DNA of 16,079 nucleotides from Bacillota bacterium (GTDB lineage Bacteria; Bacillota; Clostridia; Oscillospirales; Butyricicoccaceae). Below, one piece after another: positions 7,219-13,672 of this stretch. The DNA lies in contig JAUZPW010000007.1 in assembly GCA_030705725.1 (NCBI GenBank), forward strand, positions 1-16,079. The letters run 5' to 3'. Positions within the stretch are counted from its first letter, which is position 1. Each line of letters starts with the position of its first letter. Position numbers and translations under genes: made by a program. The notes under the pieces were generated by a model. That model made no database searches and was not told the DNA's origin. It worked only from the letters and a program-made list of their open reading frames with translations.

Positions 7219-7917
7219 ATGTATTTGACACTGTTTAACGATATTTATACCAATATATTTTATTCCGGCAGGATTTTTCTCTATCTGAGCGGGCTTCTGA
7301 ATACCCTGATTATCGCGTTTTTCGCCGCCGTGCTCGGAGTAATTATCGGAACGGTCATCGCTGTCATAAAGGTGTACGCGGCCGAGAGCGGGGCGCTTAA
7401 GCCACTGAGCGTCCTCTGCGACGCGTATCTTGCCTTTATTAGGGGAACGCCGATGGCGGTTCAGCTTCTGATTACGTATTTCGTGATTTTCGGCGCTGCT
7501 CCGGCGACCTTTCAGATACCGATCGCGATTATCGCTTTCGGAGTAAACTCCGGCGCTTACGTTGCCGAAATCATCAGAGCCGGAATTCAGTCAATTGACC
7601 GGGGCCAGACAGAAGCCGGGCGCTCGCTCGGCCTGACGAAAAACATGACGATGCGGTATATCGTTATGCCGCAGGCCGTCAAGAACATACTTCCCGCCAT
7701 TTTTAACGAGCTCATCACGCTTGTCAAGGAAACGGCCATAGTGAGCCTTATCGCCATACCCGACCTTACGATGGCGGCGACCATGATACGCAGCCGGACG
7801 TTCAACGCTTACGTGCCGCTGTTTTTTATAGCTTTGGTTTACCTTTCGATCGTTTTGCTTCTGACCTCCGTCCAGAGGCGTATTGAGAGGAGGCTCGCAC
7901 AAAATGATCAGCGTTAA
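7219..7917 (+). CDS. Amino acid ABC transporter permease
   Basis: 232 residues from the ATG at 7219. This is the membrane subunit of the importer (HisM/GlnP-type, BPD_transp_1 fold). About five hydrophobic helices are visible, the first being LSGLLNTLIIAFFAAVLGVIIG. It has the conserved FIRGTPMAVQLL segment and the cytoplasmic EAA loop (EAGRSLGLTKNMTMRYIVMPQA), which docks onto the ATPase. The start is uncertain: GTG at 7216, ATG at 7219 and TTG at 7225 are all possible, and no clear ribosome site precedes the first two, while GGTGAT at 7215-7220 could itself serve the TTG. Poor initiation would fit lower permease than binding-protein levels. The 3' end overlaps the ATPase gene by 14 bases. 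Only one permease gene is present, so a homodimer is likely. Confidence 0.94.
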   Translation: MYLTLFNDIYTNIFYSGRIFLYLSGLLNTLIIAFFAAVLGVIIGTVIAVIKVYAAESGALKPLSVLCDAYLAFIRGTPMAVQLLITYFVIFGAAPATFQIPIAIIAFGVNSGAYVAEIIRAGIQSIDRGQTEAGRSLGLTKNMTMRYIVMPQAVKNILPAIFNELITLVKETAIVSLIAIPDLTMAATMIRSRTFNAYVPLFFIALVYLSIVLLLTSVQRRIERRLAQNDQR

Positions 7918-8626
7918 GGACCTTAGAAAATCCTTCGGCTCGCACGAGGTACTGAAGGGGATCAGCGAGGAAATAAAGCAGGGGGAAAAGATCGTTATCA
8001 TCGGGCCGTCAGGCTCCGGAAAAAGCACTTTTCTTCGCTGCCTTAACCTGCTCGAGCGGCCGACCTCCGGAGAAATCTGGTTTGAGGGAACAAACATCAC
8101 CGACAGGCATACGGACATCAATCGCCTGCGCTGTAAAATGGGAATGGTGTTTCAGCATTTTAACCTTTTTCCGCATCTTACCGTGCTACAAAACATTACG
8201 CTTGCGCCGGTAAAGCTCGGGCTTATGAGCATCGACGAGGCAAATGAAAACGCCGACCGGCTTTTAACCCGCATAGGCCTTAAAGACAAGTCGGGAGCTT
8301 ATCCCCCCCAGCTCTCGGGCGGGCAGAAGCAGAGGATCGCCATAGTTCGCTCGCTGGCGATGAACCCCACCGTAATGCTTTTCGACGAGCCGACTTCGGC
8401 GCTCGATCCGGAGATGGTGGGCGAGGTGCTTGAGTTAATGAAGGAGCTCGCGCAAGAGGGCATGACGATGGCCGTCGTTACGCATGAAATGAATTTCGCC
8501 CGCGAGGTCGGCACCAGAGTGCTTTTTATGGACGACGGGCTCGTTGTCGAGCAGGCGCCTCCGGAGGAATTCTTCAGTTCGCCGAAAAACCCCAGGCTCC
8601 GCGATTTTTTAAGCAAGGTACTGTAA
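7904..8626 (+). CDS. Amino acid ABC transporter ATP-binding protein (GlnQ/HisP type)
   Basis: 240 residues. It is the ATPase that powers the importer, acting as a dimer on the inner face of the membrane. All nucleotide-binding motifs are intact: Walker A GPSGSGKST, Q-loop within MVFQHFNLFPHLTVLQN, signature LSGGQKQRIAI, Walker B VMLFDEPTSALDPE and switch histidine in THEM. FQHFNLFPHLTVLQNI followed by APVKL is characteristic of the polar amino acid uptake subfamily. The start is the ATG at 7904 with GGAGG 10 bases upstream, inside the end of the permease gene (14-base overlap), so translation is probably coupled. It is the last gene of the operon; a terminator begins 13 bases after the stop. 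Confidence 0.96.
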   Translation: MISVKDLRKSFGSHEVLKGISEEIKQGEKIVIIGPSGSGKSTFLRCLNLLERPTSGEIWFEGTNITDRHTDINRLRCKMGMVFQHFNLFPHLTVLQNITLAPVKLGLMSIDEANENADRLLTRIGLKDKSGAYPPQLSGGQKQRIAIVRSLAMNPTVMLFDEPTSALDPEMVGEVLELMKELAQEGMTMAVVTHEMNFAREVGTRVLFMDDGLVVEQAPPEEFFSSPKNPRLRDFLSKVL

Positions 8627-8638
8627 ACAGGGCATACT

Positions 8639-8685
8639 AAAAGACTGCACTAAACGGGCAAACCCGCTGAATGCAGTCTTTTTTT
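8639..8685 (+). terminator. Intrinsic terminator, probably bidirectional
   Basis: An outer stem pairs AAAAGACTGCA with TGCAGTCTTTT, an inner stem pairs CGGG with CCCG around CAAA, and a run of seven T follows immediately. It ends the plus-strand ABC operon. The reverse complement also forms the stem with a short T run (TCTTTTAG), and the minus-strand dnaI-like gene ends only about 10 bases beyond, so the same structure probably terminates both converging units. Confidence 0.88.
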
Positions 8686-8695
8686 ACAGTATTTT

Positions 8696-9700
8696 TTACA
8701 GCCTCTTGTTTCTTTCGTCCTTGATTACCTGGCGCACGTCTTTGCCGAAAAAGTGAAAGCGGTCAAATTCAAAGCTGAGGCGCGAGGCTATCTGAGGAGT
8801 ATATTTCGCCGAAAGCTCGCGCGGGCTCAGATTTGTGCTTATTATAACCTGGCGACGCTCCGTAAGGCGCGCATTAAGCAGCCAATAAAGCGCGGAGCAA
8901 ATGAACGCCGTAGTAAGCTCCGTGCCGAGGTCGTCTATTATCAGAAGGTCGCAGAGCGTGTAGCGTTTTATCTGCATCGAAAGCTCCGCGTCGTTTTCTC
9001 CGAATTTTTCTTTTTCCAGGTTTGAAAATATGTTTACTGCCGATTCATATACGACGGAAAAGCCCTTCTGCGCCACTTCCTTCGCTATGCAGCTCGACAT
9101 GAAGGTTTTGCCGAGACCCGGCCCTCCATAAAAAACCATATTCATTGAATGGCGGCCGAAATTTCGCGCATACCCCGAAAAAATATCCTTGAAAATCTCG
9201 ATATTTTCACGCGGGGATATTCCGCCTTCGCCGTCTGAGGGGTCGTCCGAAAAATATTCGCTTACGAAGCTGTCGAAATTCTGGCCTCTTATGTCAAGCA
9301 CGCTCGAAAGCTCTCTGTTTTGCTCCCTGACGCATTCTTCAAGGAAACAGGAGCACGGCTCGGAGCCGACATAACCGTAATCCGAGCATTTTTTGCAGTG
9401 CGGCGGAAGGTTCAGGTAATCGGCCGGATAACCGTTTTGCTTTAGCAACTCTCCTCGTTTTGCCAAAAGCCCAAGGTTGCGGTCCTTAATCGCGTCGAGC
9501 CTCGGCTTGGGGTCTGTTCCCGACTCGAAAGCGGCACGGGCCACCTGCAGGAGGGTGGTCTTAAGCTCGGCGTCGAGAGAGAGAATTTCGGGTATCTTCG
9601 CGCTTACCTCCCGGTGCCTGCGGGAAAGCTCGTCCTCGCGCGCCCTTCTGCGCTCGGAGAACCGCTCAAGAACCTTTTTTTGTATTTTCGGATCTATCAA
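8696..9700 (-). CDS. DnaI/DnaC-like helicase loader AAA+ ATPase
   Basis: 334 residues from a TTG at 9700. It is a helicase-loader-type ATPase likely to load the replicative helicase during chromosome replication or restart. The N-terminal part (1-75) is charged and helical. A Cys cluster at residues 102, 105, 116 and 118 (CKKC...CSC) resembles the zinc site of DnaI. The AAA+ domain has Walker A GGPGLGKT (192-199), Walker B LLIIDDLG (252-259), sensor 1 IISTN (286-290) and an arginine-finger-like ASRL (305-308). The frame is open to a TTG at 9730, but only the 9700 TTG has a ribosome site (AAAGGGCGG, about 6 bases upstream), and the resulting MIDPKIQKKVLERF start looks natural for this family. 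It follows the DnaD-domain gene by 46 bases; the two probably act together in primosome assembly. Confidence 0.92.
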   Translation of the reverse strand: MIDPKIQKKVLERFSERRRAREDELSRRHREVSAKIPEILSLDAELKTTLLQVARAAFESGTDPKPRLDAIKDRNLGLLAKRGELLKQNGYPADYLNLPPHCKKCSDYGYVGSEPCSCFLEECVREQNRELSSVLDIRGQNFDSFVSEYFSDDPSDGEGGISPRENIEIFKDIFSGYARNFGRHSMNMVFYGGPGLGKTFMSSCIAKEVAQKGFSVVYESAVNIFSNLEKEKFGENDAELSMQIKRYTLCDLLIIDDLGTELTTAFICSALYWLLNARLTERRQVIISTNLSPRELSAKYTPQIASRLSFEFDRFHFFGKDVRQVIKDERNKRL

Positions 9701-9746
9701 ACTTAACCGCCCTTTCGTTTTGTCCGTCAAAAAAGCATGCCGATAC

Positions 9747-10640
9747 CTATATGTTCCCCTTGGTCTTAAGGTAATTCTTGACGCGGTTTAACGATTCGTC
9801 ATCCGACTCGTATTTAGTGTCGGTTTTTCGGATTTTACCGTCGTCGCGTATTATATCGGCAGCTTCATGGAGCCCCTTCGAATGCCACGACTCGAGGATT
9901 TTATTCAAATAGCGCCAAGCGAGGGAGCCGGTTTTCAGCACGGTCTTATCGTACGCGATTTCAATGGCTTCGGGGGGAAAGCCCATCGCAAGCCACGAAT
10001 TTATGTACCTTTCCTCGGAGGGGGAAGGCATCCTGTCGTAAAGCTTCAAAAGCTTCATTACATCGTTCAAGTCCGACCTCTGCCTCATGAGGCGTTTCAA
10101 ATGCTCCTCAGCCTTTTCCTCCGTAACAATTCCGAGGTCCGACCAGCGGCAGGCTTCCCGTTCGAGCTCCCTCACGGTAAGGCGCTTTCCGGGAGTTTTG
10201 CCGAGATACTGTATCAACGTCATAATCGTCCCTGTCGAAAGTCCCAGCCGCTTATACATATCCAGAAGCGACTGCATTTCTGTTTTTTTAAGTATCCTGC
10301 CGAGCGCTGCTTCAAGCGCCTGGCAGATTATGCAAAAGTGCGGGTTCTTCCGGCTTTCGGCCAGCTCCTCGGGCGAATAATCCGGCATTTTGCAGGCGGC
10401 GGAAAAATTACCGTCCGCGAGCCCGGCATCTAAAAGCACCTTTAAGGCTTTTTCCGCTCTGTCCCTGTCCATTTTAAGCACGGAGGCGGCGCTAGACAGA
10501 TCAAACGCGCCCTCGAGCCTTGCCATATAAAGACACAGAAGAGCAACGTCGCCGTCCGCCTCGTCAAGGATGCGGTCTATTCCCGCGTTTTCGAGCACGG
10601 TTACTCCGGCCCTCTTTAACACTATACCCGACTGAGCCAT
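9747..10640 (-). CDS. DnaD-domain replication initiation/primosome protein
   Basis: 297 residues from the ATG at 10640. DnaD/DnaB-type proteins remodel DNA and help bring the helicase loader to the origin or stalled forks. Visible layout: an N-terminal winged-helix-like region (about 25-80), then two tandem DnaD-like helical segments. The first spans about 100-180 (PHFCIICQALEAALGRILKKTEM...). The second spans about 190-257 and ends in AWRYLNKILESWHSKGL, the family's YxxxILxxW hallmark. The start was chosen because AAAAGGAGG lies 6 bases before this ATG; an in-frame ATG two codons earlier directly abuts the ribosome site and is less likely. It is the first gene of a two-gene operon with the DnaI-like ATPase, with a good promoter upstream. 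Tandem DnaD domains are known in Clostridia. Confidence 0.92.
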   Translation of the reverse strand: MAQSGIVLKRAGVTVLENAGIDRILDEADGDVALLCLYMARLEGAFDLSSAASVLKMDRDRAEKALKVLLDAGLADGNFSAACKMPDYSPEELAESRKNPHFCIICQALEAALGRILKKTEMQSLLDMYKRLGLSTGTIMTLIQYLGKTPGKRLTVRELEREACRWSDLGIVTEEKAEEHLKRLMRQRSDLNDVMKLLKLYDRMPSPSEERYINSWLAMGFPPEAIEIAYDKTVLKTGSLAWRYLNKILESWHSKGLHEAADIIRDDGKIRKTDTKYESDDESLNRVKNYLKTKGNI

Positions 10641-10668
10641 CCGCATCCTCCTTTTTTTCGTTATTTTC

Positions 10669-10697
10669 ATTATATCAACTAACAATCACGCGGTAAA
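10669..10697 (-). promoter_or_regulatory. Promoter for dnaD-dnaI operon
   Basis: On the minus strand, TTTACC (4/6 match) is followed after exactly 17 bases by a perfect TATAAT, which is also an extended -10 (TGa just before it). Transcription would begin near 10662, about 22 bases before the start codon. It is divergent from the glmU promoter. Confidence 0.7.
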
Positions 10698-10706
10698 GTA
10701 CCCTTA

Positions 10707-10734
10707 AAATTGTTTCTTTTTTTTAGTGCAATTT
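10707..10734. repeat. Short inverted repeat between divergent promoters
   Basis: AAATTG and CAATTT are inverted arms separated by 16 bases that include a run of eight T. The repeat lies between the dnaD promoter and the glmU -10 element. It might be an operator or merely AT-rich chance; nothing identifies a binding protein. Confidence 0.35.
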
Positions 10735-10745
10735 ATCTTTCGTTC

Positions 10746-10754
10746 TGATATACT
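10746..10754 (+). promoter_or_regulatory. Extended -10 promoter for glmU-prs-pth-mfd
   Basis: TGaTATACT is an extended -10 (5/6 in the hexamer) 31 bases before the glmU start codon. I see no convincing -35 at 16-18 bases, so recognition would depend on the extended motif. Predicted transcription start is near 10761, with the GGGGGTG ribosome site shortly after. Confidence 0.5.
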
Positions 10755-10785
10755 AAATGTAAATGGTCGCTTGGGGGTGCTGCAG

Positions 10786-11889
10786 TTGAGAAGTTCATGC
10801 GCGCTTATTAATACGTCGGGCAAGTCGAAGCTTTACCTCTCTGAAATCCTTTACTACCCGCTTATAAAATGGATGACCGGCGCTATCCGGGAAGCGGGGT
10901 TAAACAGGGTCCGGATTATCTGCGACGACAACAAAGTATTCGAAGGAATTGATTTATCCGAAACTGATTGCAGCATTGATTTTATATATTTATCCGAATA
11001 TACGGGCACTAAGGGAATTACAGATTTTGCGTCGGATACGGCCGCAGAATTTGGCGGACCGGTGCTCGTTTTTAATGCTCCGGTTCCCGCTGTTACGCCG
11101 GAAGCGATAGGCTCGCTTTTGAGCGGCGTGCGGGACGGCGGCACAGCGTTCTGCCCGGAGAGCCCCACAGACGAATTTCTTTCGGCCTGCGATATGCCCT
11201 CCGTTTCATACCTCGAAAATATTCTTAGAAAAAGAATTTGCGCGAAGCATCTCGGCGGCGGGGTTTATATCCAGTCTCCGGACAACACCTTTATTTCCCC
11301 GGCGGTAAAAATCGGGCCGGGCGCACGGATACTTACGGGCTCGATTCTTTACGGCAATACTGAAATTGGAGAAAACGCCGTTATTGGGCCAAACACGCTG
11401 ATTGAATCTTCAAAAATAGGCGCCGGTACGGTTGTTAATTCCTCTCAGGTTTATGAATCCACGGTCGGCCCGGAGACGAGAATCGGTCCATTTTCCTATA
11501 TACGCCCGGGCTGCGCACTTGGCAGCCGCTTAAGGATAGGAGACTTCGTCGAGCTTAAAAATTCGGCGATCGGCGACGGCACCAAGGTTTCGCACCTGAC
11601 CTACATCGGGGATTCGGAGGTCGGCAAAAACGTTAATTTCGGATGCGGAACGGTTACCGTTAATTACGACGGCAACGGAAAGTACGTCACAAGGATCGGG
11701 GACAACGCTTTTATAGGCTGCAACACAAATCTCGTAGCACCTGTTACCGTTCACCGCGGAGCTTATACCGCCGCCGGAACCACCGTGACAAAGGATGTTC
11801 CCGAGGATTCCCTTTCTATCGGGCGCTGCCGCGAAACGATCAAGGAAAACTGGGCGGCCTTACACCGTGAAAAAAGAAATAATAAATAA
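10786..11889 (+). CDS. GlmU-like protein: intact acetyltransferase, degenerate uridyltransferase domain
   Basis: 367 residues from a TTG with GGGGGTG 6 bases upstream; typical bifunctional GlmU has about 455. The C-terminal two-thirds (from about residue 155) is a left-handed beta-helix of hexapeptide repeats and keeps the acetyltransferase residues: Arg240 (YIRPG), Lys258 (VELKNS), His270 and Tyr273 (KVSHLTYIGD), Asn284 (NVNFG) and Asn293-Tyr294 (VNYDG). This half should convert glucosamine-1-phosphate to N-acetylglucosamine-1-phosphate. The N-terminal half aligns with the GlmU pyrophosphorylase but is about 70 residues short. The LAAGxGTRM nucleotide loop is replaced by LINTSGKSKL, and the metal Asp in the usual YGDVPL is lost (FNAPVP). 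UDP-GlcNAc formation is therefore unlikely. The gene heads glmU-prs-pth-mfd, the classic Firmicutes order, which supports a GlmU origin rather than another hexapeptide acetyltransferase. Confidence 0.9.
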   Translation: MRSSCALINTSGKSKLYLSEILYYPLIKWMTGAIREAGLNRVRIICDDNKVFEGIDLSETDCSIDFIYLSEYTGTKGITDFASDTAAEFGGPVLVFNAPVPAVTPEAIGSLLSGVRDGGTAFCPESPTDEFLSACDMPSVSYLENILRKRICAKHLGGGVYIQSPDNTFISPAVKIGPGARILTGSILYGNTEIGENAVIGPNTLIESSKIGAGTVVNSSQVYESTVGPETRIGPFSYIRPGCALGSRLRIGDFVELKNSAIGDGTKVSHLTYIGDSEVGKNVNFGCGTVTVNYDGNGKYVTRIGDNAFIGCNTNLVAPVTVHRGAYTAAGTTVTKDVPEDSLSIGRCRETIKENWAALHREKRNNK

Positions 11890-11923
11890 AAATATCTTCT
11901 AGTTTAAAACGGGGGTTATTTCA

Positions 11924-12883
11924 ATGATTTCGCACGGCAAAAACATTAAAATATTTTCCGGCACATCCCATCCCGCACTCGCGAACCAAATTGCGGCGGG
12001 GCTTGGGATTACTCTCGGAGAATCTTTGGTTTCGAACTTTTCCGATGGTGAAATTTCCGTTTCCATTAGCGAGACTGTCCGTGGTTCCGACGTTTTTGTC
12101 GTTCAGTCCACAAGCTCGCCGGTCAATGATAACCTGATGGAGCTTCTTATCATGACGGATGCCTTTAAGCGTGCCTCCGCGGGACGAATCACCGCAGTTA
12201 TCCCTTATCTCGGCTACGCCCGCCAAGACAGAAAGGTGAAAGCCAGAGACCCGATTTCGGCGAAGCTCGTCGCCGATCTGATTGTCGCGAGCGGCGCCAA
12301 CCGCGTGCTTACGATGGATCTCCACGCCGCGCAAATTCAAGGCTTCTTTAATATTCCGGTGGACAACCTTTTAGGCACTTCGATACTGATACCTCACACC
12401 ATTGAAAAATTCGGCGTCCATTCCCCCGACGTCTGCGTCGTTTCACCCGATCTCGGTTCCGTAGTGCGGGCAAGGAAATTCACGGAGCGGCTCGACGTTC
12501 CCCTCGCCATAATCGACAAACGGCGCCAGAAAGCTAACGTTTCAGAGGTCATGAACATTATCGGCGACGTTAAAGGAAAGCGCTGCATCATGGTAGACGA
12601 CCTTATAGATACGGCCGGAACTCTTGTAAACGCGGCCTGCGCGCTCGTTGAAAAAGGCGGTGCCAGCGAGGTTTACGCATGCGCGACGCACGGCGTCCTT
12701 TCGGGCCCGGCTATCGAGCGCATTCAGCAAAGCTATATTAAGGAACTGTTTATTCTCGATACGATCCCGCTTCCGCAGGATAAAAAAATAGACAAGATCA
12801 AGGTTTTATCCGTCGCTCCTCTTTTCTCGGAGGCGATAGCCAGGACTTATGAGGAAGTTGCTATATCCCCGCTGTTTACATGA
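11924..12883 (+). CDS. prs: Ribose-phosphate pyrophosphokinase (PRPP synthase)
   Basis: Transfers pyrophosphate from ATP to ribose-5-phosphate to make PRPP, the precursor of purines, pyrimidines, NAD, histidine and tryptophan. 319 residues, the normal class I length. Motifs: FSDGEISVSI (39-48), YARQDRK (98-104, ATP-binding), DLHAAQIQGFF (132-142), the flexible catalytic loop with DKRRQ (198-202) and the PRPP-binding loop VDDLIDTAGT (224-233). The usual SPDxGGVxRAR appears as SPDLGSVVRAR (174-184), with Ser in place of the second Gly. The ATG has GGGGG 8 bases upstream, 34 bases after the GlmU-like gene. Its position directly after glmU is conserved in Firmicutes and links cell-wall precursor and nucleotide supply. 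Confidence 0.97.
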   Translation: MISHGKNIKIFSGTSHPALANQIAAGLGITLGESLVSNFSDGEISVSISETVRGSDVFVVQSTSSPVNDNLMELLIMTDAFKRASAGRITAVIPYLGYARQDRKVKARDPISAKLVADLIVASGANRVLTMDLHAAQIQGFFNIPVDNLLGTSILIPHTIEKFGVHSPDVCVVSPDLGSVVRARKFTERLDVPLAIIDKRRQKANVSEVMNIIGDVKGKRCIMVDDLIDTAGTLVNAACALVEKGGASEVYACATHGVLSGPAIERIQQSYIKELFILDTIPLPQDKKIDKIKVLSVAPLFSEAIARTYEEVAISPLFT

Positions 12884-12904
12884 ATCAAGGGGAATCCATA
12901 CGCT

Positions 12905-13519
12905 ATGTCTTTATTAAACCTTATTAAAAAAGCGCCCTGCTCAAGGGCTCCGGAGTGGATAATCGCGGGGCTCGGCAATCCGGGAGCAAAGTATGCGGGT
13001 ACCCGGCACAACGCCGGCTTTATGGCCTTGGATCGCATTTCCGAATCAAACGACATACCCGTTAAAAACCTTAAATTCAAAGCGCTGTCCGCCACCGGGC
13101 TGATAAACGGCACGCCCGTGCTGCTTATTAAGCCGCAGACCTTCATGAACCTGTCGGGCGAATCCGTGCGCGAAGCGGCCTCCTTTTATAAAATACCTCC
13201 GGAGCGGATTCTCGTTATATTCGACGATTTATCTCTCGATACCGGGAGGCTGCGCATAAAGCGGGACGGAAGCGACGGTGGCCACAACGGTATTAAAAAC
13301 ATTATTTATAACCTTTCCTCGGATAAATTCCCGAGAATAAAAATCGGCATAGGTTCGCCTCAGAATCCGGAATACGATATTAAGGACTGGGTAACGGGGA
13401 AGCTTAGCGGCGCAGACGCCCTTGCCGTGCGCGAGGCGGCGTCGAAGGCAGCGGAGGCGGTGTCGGAGATTCTGCGTTCGGGGTTAGATTCCGCCATGAA
13501 TAAATTTAACAGCAGGTAG
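12905..13519 (+). CDS. pth: Peptidyl-tRNA hydrolase
   Basis: Cleaves the ester bond of peptidyl-tRNAs dropped from ribosomes, recycling tRNA. 204 residues, including about 16 N-terminal residues before the core. The core starts at WIIAGLGNPGAKY. Catalytic and substrate residues are visible: Asn25 (GLGNPG), His35 (TRHNAGF, the catalytic base), Asp107 (FDDLSLD) and Asn128 (GGHNG); KPQTFMNLSG (76-85) is the other hallmark. The ATG follows AAGGGGA by about 12 bases, slightly long; a later start would remove core sequence only if placed beyond residue 17, so a shorter form is possible but no better ATG is seen. It lies 21 bases after prs; the ctc gene found between these genes in Bacillus is absent. 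Confidence 0.96.
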   Translation: MSLLNLIKKAPCSRAPEWIIAGLGNPGAKYAGTRHNAGFMALDRISESNDIPVKNLKFKALSATGLINGTPVLLIKPQTFMNLSGESVREAASFYKIPPERILVIFDDLSLDTGRLRIKRDGSDGGHNGIKNIIYNLSSDKFPRIKIGIGSPQNPEYDIKDWVTGKLSGADALAVREAASKAAEAVSEILRSGLDSAMNKFNSR

Positions 13520-13600
13520 TGTATTTTTTACTGTTATTTCATAAAATAGTTTTGTAAATCAAATAAAATTCTTTACCGAGATTTTTTTGACAATGACTTA

Positions 13601-13624
13601 CCCCCGTCTCCTCCGGAACGGGGG
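13601..13624 (+). repeat. GC-rich hairpin upstream of mfd
   Basis: CCCCCGT (13601-13607) pairs perfectly with ACGGGGG (13618-13624); inside, TCC pairs with GGA across a three-base loop, with one bulged C. It stands in an otherwise AT-rich 153-base gap between pth and mfd (13520-13672). The nearest T run (TTTTTT) begins about 15 bases later, too far for a standard terminator. The loop region contains CTCCTCC, which can partly pair with the mfd ribosome site GAGGGAG. The function is unknown. No other gene or RNA is recognised in the gap. Confidence 0.7.
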
Positions 13625-13672
13625 ATATACCTGTTAAATTTTTTAGTCTTAAATATCTGAGGGAGTTATCCG

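Noticed and set aside
8559..8572. CCTCCGGAGG palindrome in the ABC ATPase gene
   Set aside because: It lies inside well-conserved coding sequence and is explained by codons for Pro-Pro-Glu-Glu.
9701..9730. TTG at 9730 as start of the DnaI-like ATPase
   Set aside because: No ribosome site precedes it, whereas the TTG at 9700 has AAAGGGCGG at the right distance.
13582..13588. T7 run after pth as an intrinsic terminator
   Set aside because: No GC-rich stem precedes it; upstream sequence is AT-rich and unstructured by eye.
13587..13592. Perfect TTGACA as the -35 of an mfd promoter
   Set aside because: The sequence 16-18 bases downstream is GC-rich hairpin with no -10; the nearest TATACC is about 32 bases away.
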